A DNA stretch of 6,898 bases, from assembly GCA_947258805.1 (NCBI GenBank), contig CAMYJV010000157.1, forward strand, positions 1 to 6,898, written 5' to 3'. The notes beneath the pieces were generated by a model. It was not told the DNA's origin and did not search any database. It saw nothing but the letters and a program-made list of their open reading frames with translations. Below are positions 1-6,887 of this stretch, piece after piece. The DNA comes from an uncultured Gammaproteobacteria bacterium (GTDB lineage: Bacteria > Pseudomonadota > Gammaproteobacteria > GCA-2729495). The number at the start of each line of letters is the position of its first letter. Positions within the stretch are counted from its first letter, which is position 1. The translations under genes and the position numbers were made by a program.

Positions 1-1
1 C

Positions 2-1384
2 ATGGAGCGAGACTACGATGTCATCGTCATCGGGTCCGGCGCCGCGGGATTGTCCGCCGCCGTAGCCGCGGCTGATGCGGGCGCTTCGGTGCTGGTGGTG
101 GAAGGCGATACTCGGGTCGGGGGCTCCTCCCGACTGAGCGGCGGCCACTTCTACGCCGCCGGAACCTCGGTTCAGGAGGAAGCCGGAATCGCCGGCGACA
201 CCGCCGACGCGATGTTCGAGCACTACATGACCCTGAACCAGTGGTTGGTGGATCCAGCGGTGGTGCGCCGCTACTGCGATCTCAGCGCGCCGACCTTCGA
301 GTGGATCAAAGATCTCGGCGTGTCCTTCCACAAGGAAAACGTCTACCCCTCGGGGGTTGGATCGACGCCCCGCGGGCACCCACCCGAAGGTGGCGGGGAG
401 GAAGTGGTGAACGTGCTCGACGGGCACCGCAGTCACAAAGGGGTGGACATCGTTCTCGACTCACGGGTGACGGGGTTGATCCAGGATGCCGATGGTCGGG
501 TCAGGGGAATCCGAATCGGTGACGACTCGGCCTCCTGTGCAGCCGTGGTGCTGGCAACGGGCGGGTTTGGCGCCAATGCGGAAATGATCGCCAGGTACTA
601 TCCCCAGGCAGCTGCCTCCGGCGACTGGACCTGGTACATCGGCACCGACGGCGCCCAGGGTGACGGCATCACGCTCGGTGAATCGGTTGGGGCGACGATC
701 GCGGGTCACGATCGCGGTCTGCTGCTGGTTACGCCAGGATTCAGCCACGACCTCGAGGTGCTGCTGCCTGGCTGGTTGATACTGGTGAACAGCCACGGCC
801 GCCGGTTTGCCAATGAAGCGGCCCCCTATACCGTGCTGGGCGGGCTGATTCAGCGGGAGGGTGGCAGCGCCTGGGCTGTGTTCGACGAGGATGCGCGCCG
901 ACTCGCTAAGCCGAACCCCGCCTCCCAGGCCTACTGGGTGGACGAAGTTCTGGAACGAAAGGCCGACGAGGGCCGTATCTGCAGGGCTGATACGCTCGAC
1001 GCGCTGGCCGAAATGATGGCTGTCGATGCGGTCGGGCTGACCGGTACCGTTGACCGATACAATGCGGACGTCCAGGCGGGCGCCGACAGCGCCTTTTTCA
1101 AGACTCAGGGGTTGCGGACAATCAGCAAACCGCCGTTTTACGGCGCGGAGTTACGGCCGGCCATTGTCTGCTGGACCGGTACCGGCTTGCGGATCGATGC
1201 CGAGACCAGGGTCCTGGGCAGAAACGAAAAACCGGTTCCCGGCCTGTATGCTGCCGGGGAGACCGTCGGTAACCTTCACGGTGACCGCTATGTGGGAGGC
1301 GGCGGCTCGTTCGGCCCCTGCATCGTGTTCGGCAAGCTGGCAGGTGAAAACGCGGCGACCCTCGCGGCGGCGTTGAACGATTGA
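2..1384 (+). CDS. FAD-dependent oxidoreductase, fumarate reductase / 3-oxosteroid dehydrogenase superfamily
   Basis: Probable cytoplasmic flavoenzyme of 460 aa that oxidises or reduces a C-C bond next to a carbonyl; the substrate is unknown. The N-terminus has a Rossmann dinucleotide motif (GSGAAG, residues 11-16) ending in the ribose-binding Glu34, then GGSSRLSGG, as in FAD_binding_2 proteins. ATGGFG (185-190) and the C-terminal GLYAAGE (414-420) complete the FAD fold; a substrate-capping region probably lies around 220-340. At the fumarate reductase signature, where that family has a catalytic Arg after NE, this protein reads NEAAPY (271-276). Tyr276, together with Tyr430 and Gly434 in GDRYVGGGGSFGP, resembles the catalytic Tyr/Tyr/Gly layout of ketosteroid dehydrogenases. 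It is shorter than typical KstD (about 510-560 aa). The ATG at base 2 sits just before the FAD motif, so the gene looks complete, but its promoter and RBS lie outside the window. Family assignment is firm; steroid specificity is inference. Confidence 0.9.
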   Translation: MERDYDVIVIGSGAAGLSAAVAAADAGASVLVVEGDTRVGGSSRLSGGHFYAAGTSVQEEAGIAGDTADAMFEHYMTLNQWLVDPAVVRRYCDLSAPTFEWIKDLGVSFHKENVYPSGVGSTPRGHPPEGGGEEVVNVLDGHRSHKGVDIVLDSRVTGLIQDADGRVRGIRIGDDSASCAAVVLATGGFGANAEMIARYYPQAAASGDWTWYIGTDGAQGDGITLGESVGATIAGHDRGLLLVTPGFSHDLEVLLPGWLILVNSHGRRFANEAAPYTVLGGLIQREGGSAWAVFDEDARRLAKPNPASQAYWVDEVLERKADEGRICRADTLDALAEMMAVDAVGLTGTVDRYNADVQAGADSAFFKTQGLRTISKPPFYGAELRPAIVCWTGTGLRIDAETRVLGRNEKPVPGLYAAGETVGNLHGDRYVGGGGSFGPCIVFGKLAGENAATLAAALND

Positions 1385-1401
1385 GAACCAAGACATGACG
1401 A

Positions 1402-3330
1402 ATGGGGCGGAACGCCATCGCCCGGTACGATTGGGAAGCGGGCTATGTCTCGCTCACGGCGCCTGACGCAGAGGAACAGCTGACCGCGCAGGATCTGGAA
1501 GCCATCGGCGAGGCCGCCTTCTGGACCAGCCGCCCGCGCGACTGCATCCGCTACCGCGAACGCAGTTTCGCCGCTTACTCGGAGGCGCGCCAGCCCGGTG
1601 CCGCTGCACGCCTGGCGGTGGCCCTGGTCTGGGACTACTTTGCCCTCGGCAGCTTCGCGGTGGGCGCTGGCTGGCTGGCCAAGGCCAGACGGCTCCTGGC
1701 CGATCAGCCCGAATGTCGCGAGCATGGCGTGCTTGCCAACACCGTCGCCCATATCGATATTGCTCAGGGAAAGCTCGACTCCGCTCTGGATCAGGCCCGG
1801 GCCGCTCTTTCCATCGGCCAGCGCGTCGATGATCAGGATCTCCAGGCTGCGGCGCTGAATACCGAAGGCGCCGTGCTCATCCGGCTCGGGCAGATCGCCG
1901 AAGGTATGGCTCGTATCGATGAGAGCATGGCGTCGGCCATCGGCGGGGAGCTGGCACCTTTCACCACGGCGGCCATCTACTGCACCACCATATCCGCGTG
2001 TCATCGCATTGGCGACCTGCGTCGCGCCACCGAGTGGACGGATGCTGCTGAGCATTGCGCGCAAAGGCCGGGCATGCAGGATTTTCCCGGAGATTGCAGG
2101 GCGCATCGGGTCAGCCTGCTGCGGGTGAACGGCCAGTGGGATGAAGCCGAGGCAGCCGCCGAGCGGGCGGTGTCCGTTACAGGTGCTGAACCGAGTCACG
2201 TGGCTACCGTGCATCAGGAAGTAGGCGAGATACGCTTGCATCGGGGTCAGCTGGCCGCGGCCGAGGAAGCGTTTCGTCATGCGGAGGACCTGGGGCGTTC
2301 ACCGCAGCCGGGCCGCGCGCTGCTCTGTCTGGCGCAGGGGGACATGGATGCTGCTCTGTCGTTTATCACGGGTGCTCTGGCGGATCAGTCCTGGGATCGG
2401 CTCGCCCGCGCGCGCCTTTTGCCGGCCCGGGTCGAGATTGCGCTGGCGGCCGGCCGGTCGGCTGATGCCCGCCAGGCCGCCGATGAAATGCTCGATATCG
2501 CCGGTACCTACGACACCATTGCGCTGTCGGCGGCGGCCCGGCAGTCGGAGGGTCATGTGCTGGCCGCGGAGGGTGACCCGACCGCGGCGGCGAGCTGTCT
2601 GCGTGAAGCGGCCCAGCTGTGGCTGAGCCTGCCTGCGCCTTTCGAGGCCGCCCGGGTCCGCCTGGCGCTGGGCGAAATGCTGCGCGGGGAAGGTCGGTTG
2701 GATGAAGCCCAGACCGAAGCACGGGTTGCTCTGGCGGCGTTCGACCGCCTGGGTGCAGCGCCGGACAGCGCGCGCGCGGGCCGGATTCTGGAAGAAATTG
2801 GCAACGCCAGGCAGGCACGAAGCAACAGAACCGCCCGCGTTACCCGCACGTTCATGTTTACCGACATCGTAGGCTCAACCGGCCTCCTGGAGGCCATGGG
2901 GGATGACGCCTGGGGCAACCTGGTGCGCTGGCACGACCAGGTCCTGCGCGCGCAGTTCGGGGTTCACGGTGGTGAGGAGATCGACCACGCGGGCGACGGC
3001 TTTTTCGTGGCCTTCGAGTCTGTGGACGCGGCGCTGGATTGCGCGATTGCCATACAGCACGATCTGACGCGACACCGGCGGGAGCATGGCTTCTCGCCCA
3101 GCGTACGTATCGGCATCCACCTGGCGGAAGCCACCAGCGACGCCGAGGGTTATAACGGCATGGGGGTCCATCACGCTGCGCGCATCGGCGCCATGGCCCG
3201 GGGCGACGAAATTCTGGTCAGTCAGCAGACCATCGAGGCCGCGCAAAGCCCGCGCGAATGCGGCGAGGCTCGCCGCGTCACGTTGAAGGGCATTACCGAA
3301 CCCTCGGTCCTGGCGGCGCTGGTCTGGTAG
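1402..3330 (+). CDS. TPR-repeat protein with C-terminal class III adenylate/guanylate cyclase domain
   Basis: Predicted soluble 642-aa signalling protein with no signal peptide or membrane helix. Residues about 9-470 form a helical TPR-like region (for example DWEAGYVSLTAPDAEEQLTA near the start and APFEAARVRLALGEMLRGEG late). It resembles the TPR region that precedes the HTH in some LuxR-family regulators, but no HTH follows. A basic linker (about 470-482) leads to a class III nucleotide cyclase domain (about 483-642). Metal-binding Asp488 (FTDIVGST) and Asp532 (AGDGFF) are present, as is the transition-state Arg594. The base-specifying Lys is Asp528, the partner Asp position is Gly583, and the transition-state Asn is His590; such changes occur in class IIIc-type cyclases. 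The likely product is cAMP or cGMP from ATP or GTP, but activity and base preference cannot be read from sequence. ATG 1402 is the first in-frame start after a TGA at 1396; no strong Shine-Dalgarno is visible. It lies 17 bp after the flavoenzyme, so co-transcription is likely. Confidence 0.9.
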   Translation: MGRNAIARYDWEAGYVSLTAPDAEEQLTAQDLEAIGEAAFWTSRPRDCIRYRERSFAAYSEARQPGAAARLAVALVWDYFALGSFAVGAGWLAKARRLLADQPECREHGVLANTVAHIDIAQGKLDSALDQARAALSIGQRVDDQDLQAAALNTEGAVLIRLGQIAEGMARIDESMASAIGGELAPFTTAAIYCTTISACHRIGDLRRATEWTDAAEHCAQRPGMQDFPGDCRAHRVSLLRVNGQWDEAEAAAERAVSVTGAEPSHVATVHQEVGEIRLHRGQLAAAEEAFRHAEDLGRSPQPGRALLCLAQGDMDAALSFITGALADQSWDRLARARLLPARVEIALAAGRSADARQAADEMLDIAGTYDTIALSAAARQSEGHVLAAEGDPTAAASCLREAAQLWLSLPAPFEAARVRLALGEMLRGEGRLDEAQTEARVALAAFDRLGAAPDSARAGRILEEIGNARQARSNRTARVTRTFMFTDIVGSTGLLEAMGDDAWGNLVRWHDQVLRAQFGVHGGEEIDHAGDGFFVAFESVDAALDCAIAIQHDLTRHRREHGFSPSVRIGIHLAEATSDAEGYNGMGVHHAARIGAMARGDEILVSQQTIEAAQSPRECGEARRVTLKGITEPSVLAALVW

Positions 3331-3412
3331 CAGTGCTCGCTCTGCAGGCGCCAGCCCGCGGTTGCCACTATTTTCGCTTCCTGGTTCTGGCGCAGGCCAT
3401 GAGAACGCTCAG

Positions 3413-4798
3413 TTGAAGACCGCTGGATCTAAACTGTCGCGCCGGGCGCTGCTGATGTGCGCGCTTGGGGCATACGGCTGCGCGGCCGGCCGACGGATGG
3501 CGCCGCCGCTGGCGGATCTTTACCGGGATCTCGATTATCCGGACGACCAGCCGCCCCTGATCGTGATTCCCGGCGCGTTCGGGTCTCAGCTGCGCCGTCG
3601 ATCCACCGGCGAGGAGATCTGGCCGCGTTCGAATGTTTCCCTGCTGTTCAGCAGCTATCCCAACATCGAGCTCGAGATCGACCCGGAAAACCTCGAGCCT
3701 ATCGCCGGCGATGTAGAGGCGTTCGAGATTTTTCGCGAAGGCCTCGGGCGGGATTTCTACGGCGCGGTTCTGAACACCCTGGAGAAAATCGGCGGATACA
3801 CGCGGCGTCGGGTCGGTGACCCTGGTGAGCCAAGTGGCAGAACGTACTATGTTTACCTCTACGATTGGCGGCTGGACAACGTAGCCGCGGTGCAGGGGTT
3901 GCACGAGTTGATCGAGCGTGTGGCGGAGGAGCACGGGAACTCAGCGCGGCAGGTGGACGTGCTCGCGCATTCGAACGGCGGACTGCTGGCCCGCTACTAC
4001 GCCCGCTTCGGCACGGCGGACGTTCTCACGGAGCAGCCCGCACCCGTTGTTGGGAACGGTAGCCATCGCATCCGCCGCCTGCTGCTGGTTGGCACGCCGA
4101 ATCTCGGCTCCATGCAGCCCGTGCTCTCTCATGTCAGAGGGGAGGAGATCGGTCTGCGTCATATCCCGGCGGACGTCGTTGCCACCTGCCCGGGCGCGCC
4201 GCAGCTGATGCCCCACCCCGACCATGTCTGGCTGGTGAATCTGCGTGGAGAGCCCGTTGACCTGGACCTCTACGACATCGACACCTGGCGCGAGCTGAGA
4301 TGGTCCGTCTTCAGCAGCAGGGCCCGTATGAGAATGATTCGGCGGCGCGGCGGTCGCAAGGCGGCGGATGCCCACCGGCGGGTACTGGCAGACTACCTGG
4401 CCCGGCATCTCGTTCGCGGCCGGCGGTTTCAGGAGGCGCTTTCCAGGCCCGCCCGGCAGGACGAGCCGCGCCCTTACCTGTTTGGCGGCGACTGCGCACC
4501 GACGGTGGCACGACTGGTGCTCGGCAAGGGTGCCAGCAGCTACTCGGGATATGAGCGTGCCGATCGGATACCCAATCCGCTACCTGGTGTGAACTACCCG
4601 GCGCTCATCAACGACCCGGGCGATGGCGTCGTCACCCGGGAATCGCTGATGGGCAGGCCCTCCAGAATGGATCCCGGACAGGCCCCGCTGGAGATCTCCC
4701 ATTCGGTGTTTCTCTGTGAGGCCCATCAGTCGTTGACCGGTAACCCCAGCTTCCAGGACAACCTGTTGTACACGCTGCTGAGCCTCGAGGAAAATTGA
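3413..4798 (+). CDS. Exported LCAT-family (lecithin:cholesterol acyltransferase-like) alpha/beta-hydrolase
   Basis: Predicted exported lipase or acyltransferase acting on acyl esters such as phospholipids or sterol esters. Residues are numbered from TTG 3413 (461 aa). The N-terminus is signal-like: a basic n-region, SRRALL (9-14, twin-arginine type), a short hydrophobic stretch and Cys23 in GAYGC. That is a poor lipobox (Ala at -3), so lipidation is uncertain. LCAT-fold landmarks in order: oxyanion strand VIPGAFGSQL (PG at 53-54), YDWRL (Asp151-Trp152-Arg153), nucleophile elbow AHSNGG (Ser187), GDGVV (Asp404) and a C-terminal His, best candidate His438 in EAHQSL with His430 as alternative. 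The triad would be Ser187/Asp404/His438. The elbow has Ala instead of the first Gly of GxSxG, which is tolerated in this family. The start is unsure: the frame is open from another TTG at 3362 (478 aa), while ATG 3455 would delete the Arg pair. I prefer 3413 because it gives a compact signal peptide. It follows the cyclase gene by 82 bp (31 bp if 3362 is used). Confidence 0.85.
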   Translation: MKTAGSKLSRRALLMCALGAYGCAAGRRMAPPLADLYRDLDYPDDQPPLIVIPGAFGSQLRRRSTGEEIWPRSNVSLLFSSYPNIELEIDPENLEPIAGDVEAFEIFREGLGRDFYGAVLNTLEKIGGYTRRRVGDPGEPSGRTYYVYLYDWRLDNVAAVQGLHELIERVAEEHGNSARQVDVLAHSNGGLLARYYARFGTADVLTEQPAPVVGNGSHRIRRLLLVGTPNLGSMQPVLSHVRGEEIGLRHIPADVVATCPGAPQLMPHPDHVWLVNLRGEPVDLDLYDIDTWRELRWSVFSSRARMRMIRRRGGRKAADAHRRVLADYLARHLVRGRRFQEALSRPARQDEPRPYLFGGDCAPTVARLVLGKGASSYSGYERADRIPNPLPGVNYPALINDPGDGVVTRESLMGRPSRMDPGQAPLEISHSVFLCEAHQSLTGNPSFQDNLLYTLLSLEEN

Positions 4799-4811
4799 CG
4801 GGTGCCCGCAT

Positions 4812-4854
4812 CCTGGATGGATGGCCTAGATGGATGGCCTGGATCGATGGCCTG
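4812..4854. repeat. 13-bp tandem repeat, about 3.3 copies, between convergent genes
   Basis: Three consecutive units, cctggatggatgg, cctagatggatgg and cctggatcgatgg, followed by a partial cctg. The units differ by one base each from the first. Within each unit there is also a shorter GATG-like period. The array occupies most of the 64-bp space between the stop of the LCAT-family gene (4798) and the stop of the SEL1 gene (4863, reading leftward). It is not an obvious hairpin-plus-T-tract terminator; the only small hairpin nearby, cgggtgcccg at 4799-4808, has a 4-bp stem and a 2-base loop. The function is unknown; replication slippage is the simplest origin. Confidence 0.85.
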
Positions 4855-4862
4855 AATAGGGG

Positions 4863-6887
4863 CTACCGACTCGCGGCGAGCTGCTTGTCGAGCTTCATGC
4901 GGGCTTGTTTCAGTCTCGATTCCAACCATTTGAAATGGTTGAAGTTCGTTGGGTCCAGGTTCCACTGATACCGATTGTCGCTACCGGCCTCGAGCGCCAT
5001 TTCGTACATGGCGATGGCCCGGGGTAAATCCTGTGCGAACCCGTTCTTGCCGTACTCCAGTCGCGAAGCCAGTTCCCGGGTGGCGTAAAAATGATGCTGA
5101 TTGACGGCGCGCTGCAACTCGCGTCGCGCGGCAGCTGCGTTGATTTCCGCAGGAAACCCCCGTTCGTAAATGTGCACCAGCCGCCAGGAAGCCTCGCCGT
5201 GGCCCAGGTCAGCGGCCTTCCGCATGCGGGCCAGCGCTTCCTGACGACGCTTAGCCCCATGCCCCGCCAGCAACTGCAAGGCAAACTGGAAATGAGATTC
5301 GGCGTCGGTTCCCTGTTCCAGCTGGTTCAAATCCTCATGATTGAGCAGTTTTCCACCCGCCATCTCGTCGAGTCGGGCGATGTGGTTGAGTTGATTCTTG
5401 ATATTTTTCAGATGCTTGCCGGCGTCTGGCTGATCATTGCTCTGGTAGTGGGACAGCAGGGCCTCGGTCCAGCGGCGGGCTTCCGGATAATCCACCACAA
5501 AACCTTCGCGTCCGTTCATGTAATTGGCTGCAACCCGTTCCATTGCCGAAGGATCTCCCTCTTTCGCCGATCTGAGCAGCCATTGGCGGGCCGCGTCCAC
5601 ATCCTTTTCAAGCCCGCCTGTTCCGGTGCGCAATCCGAGCATCAGCGCTTCACGGACCTCCGGATCCCGTTCGGCCGCCTGCTCCAGCAGTGAGCGGCCG
5701 GTGTCGCTGACGCCGGGCCCCGGAAACTGGCTGCCAAGAAAGAGCTTTGCCAGCGCCATCTGAGTTGCAGGATCGCCTGCGTCCAGACCCGCCTGCCAGG
5801 CGTCCAGCTCACGAACCCGCGCGGCATATCCGGCGGTCGTCATCTGCCACTTGCGCTCCCTCGGCGTCGGTTCGCCTTCCGCCAGAATCTGGTAGTAGGC
5901 GCGGGCTTTGCCTTGATCAATGGGATAGCCCATGCTGCCTCGGGCGTAGTTCTGGGCCAGACGAGCCATTGCAAATCGAGCGCCTTGCTCAGCGGCGCGT
6001 TCGAGCCAGGCGTTGCGCTCCGCCAGCAATTCCAGTGATCTGGTTCGATATACCTGCGTGGCAAGCGCTTCGGCCAGCGCAACTTGAGCGGGGGCGTAGC
6101 CTCCCTCCGCCGCGGCGCGCAGCCACCGCATTGCCTGGTCCTCAGGGGCTCCCGCTGTTTGCTGCAGGTATTCGTAGAAGCGGTACTGACTGGCCGGATT
6201 GCCGGATTCAGCGCCTTTGCGGATCCACTCGAGCCGCTGCTTGCGGTTGGGCGTGTTGTCGATCATCCAGACGATGGCTTCTTCGTGGCCGCCGCGGGCA
6301 GCGCGTTCATACCAGTAACGTTGCTCAGCGTTGCTGGACCTGGCAACGCAGACCTGGGCGCTGCTGCTGCCAAGCTCTGCGAAGGGACGACAGATGACCA
6401 CCGGGAAAGCCGTATAGGCAAGCGCGCAGGCGACGACGCCGGCCGTGGCTGCCAATGCCGGTCTGCGCCGCTGCTCGAGTAACCGGCTCCATCGCGGGGA
6501 TAGAAACTGGCCCCCGAACAGCAGTACCAGGAGACCGTGCAATGCGATCCAATAGCTCAGTCCTGCGGTGGGCCCGACGAAATCGGTAAGCAGGCTGATG
6601 AGATCGATGCTGCTCGAGCTGCTGTGTCCACCGGCGATGTAAATGGGGAAGTAGACGGCCAGCAACAGCGCCAGGACGAGTGCTGCCAGCGCGCTGATCC
6701 GCAGACCCTTCCGCAGGCGGCACAATCCTTTTGCCATGAGCCATGCCAGCAGCCAGGCGATCGCGCAGTAGACGAGTGCCGGGAGCCCGACCATCAGGCC
6801 CAGCGCGACCCCCTCCATGTCGAAGGTCCACAGGCTCGAGATCAGAAAAACCAGCAGCCCGTCGGTTGGCGCCGTGCCCCCTGCCAC
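4863..6887 (-). CDS. Multi-pass inner-membrane protein with periplasmic SEL1-like repeat array
   Basis: This 674-aa protein has no recognised specific family beyond its repeats. The N-terminal part has about four hydrophobic helices: 26-51, 64-87, 110-129 and 144-165, with an extra hydrophobic stretch at 11-22. Basic loops at 52-63 (AKGLCRLRKGLR) and 130-143 (rich in Arg) suggest those loops are cytoplasmic, placing the region after about 166 in the periplasm. From about 187 to the C-terminus there are SEL1-like helical repeats, for example AMRWLRAAAEGGYAPAQVAL (252-271), AWLERAAEQGARFAMARLAQ (293-312), WLLRSAKEGDPSAMERVAAN (436-455) and ALARMRKAADLGHGEASWRL (551-570). SEL1 repeats usually scaffold protein-protein contacts in envelope or signalling complexes; a partner cannot be named here. 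The start is GTG at 6887 with no visible Shine-Dalgarno. The frame stays open to the window edge, and ATG 6818 is an alternative, so the true 5' end is uncertain. It converges on the LCAT-family gene and is transcribed separately. Confidence 0.85.
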   Translation of the reverse strand: MAGGTAPTDGLLVFLISSLWTFDMEGVALGLMVGLPALVYCAIAWLLAWLMAKGLCRLRKGLRISALAALVLALLLAVYFPIYIAGGHSSSSSIDLISLLTDFVGPTAGLSYWIALHGLLVLLFGGQFLSPRWSRLLEQRRRPALAATAGVVACALAYTAFPVVICRPFAELGSSSAQVCVARSSNAEQRYWYERAARGGHEEAIVWMIDNTPNRKQRLEWIRKGAESGNPASQYRFYEYLQQTAGAPEDQAMRWLRAAAEGGYAPAQVALAEALATQVYRTRSLELLAERNAWLERAAEQGARFAMARLAQNYARGSMGYPIDQGKARAYYQILAEGEPTPRERKWQMTTAGYAARVRELDAWQAGLDAGDPATQMALAKLFLGSQFPGPGVSDTGRSLLEQAAERDPEVREALMLGLRTGTGGLEKDVDAARQWLLRSAKEGDPSAMERVAANYMNGREGFVVDYPEARRWTEALLSHYQSNDQPDAGKHLKNIKNQLNHIARLDEMAGGKLLNHEDLNQLEQGTDAESHFQFALQLLAGHGAKRRQEALARMRKAADLGHGEASWRLVHIYERGFPAEINAAAARRELQRAVNQHHFYATRELASRLEYGKNGFAQDLPRAIAMYEMALEAGSDNRYQWNLDPTNFNHFKWLESRLKQARMKLDKQLAASR
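4923..4941. repeat. Perfect 9-bp inverted repeat with a 1-base centre inside the 3' end of the SEL1 gene
   Basis: caaccattt, then g, then aaatggttg: the two arms are exact reverse complements. It lies about 60 bp inside the 3' end of the SEL1 gene, where it encodes FNHFKWL. It is AT-richer than its surroundings. A near-zero loop is a poor RNA hairpin but could be a protein-binding palindrome; it may equally be chance codon choice. Confidence 0.4.

Noticed and set aside
1395..1466. ATG at 1395 opening a 23-codon frame that overlaps the cyclase gene start
   Set aside because: It stops quickly and has no family features. The frame from ATG 1402 enters TPR-like sequence within about ten residues, so no frameshift needs to be invoked.
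1288..2280. Long open frame on the minus strand (330 codons) opposite the TPR region
   Set aside because: Its codons are in register with those of the plus-strand gene, the usual antisense shadow in GC-rich DNA. The translation shows no recognisable family, whereas the plus frame has clear TPR and cyclase domains.
3362..3390. Possible promoter (TTGCCA as a -35 box) between the cyclase and LCAT-family genes
   Set aside because: No acceptable -10 hexamer lies 16-18 bp downstream; the match is limited to one box.
3348..3393. 7-bp inverted repeat (gcgccag / ctggcgc) in the gap before the LCAT-family gene
   Set aside because: The arms are short, GC-rich and separated by 32 bases; expected by chance in this composition.
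4799..4808. Small hairpin as a terminator after the LCAT-family gene
   Set aside because: The stem is only 4 bp with a 2-base loop and no T-tract follows.
5091..5693. 200-codon plus-strand open frame inside the SEL1 gene
   Set aside because: It is antisense to well-formed SEL1 repeats, and its own translation has no domain, signal or repeat pattern.
5747..6397. 216-codon plus-strand open frame inside the SEL1 gene
   Set aside because: It is rich in Arg, Pro and Ala, as expected from out-of-frame GC-rich sequence, and is opposed to the SEL1 coding frame.
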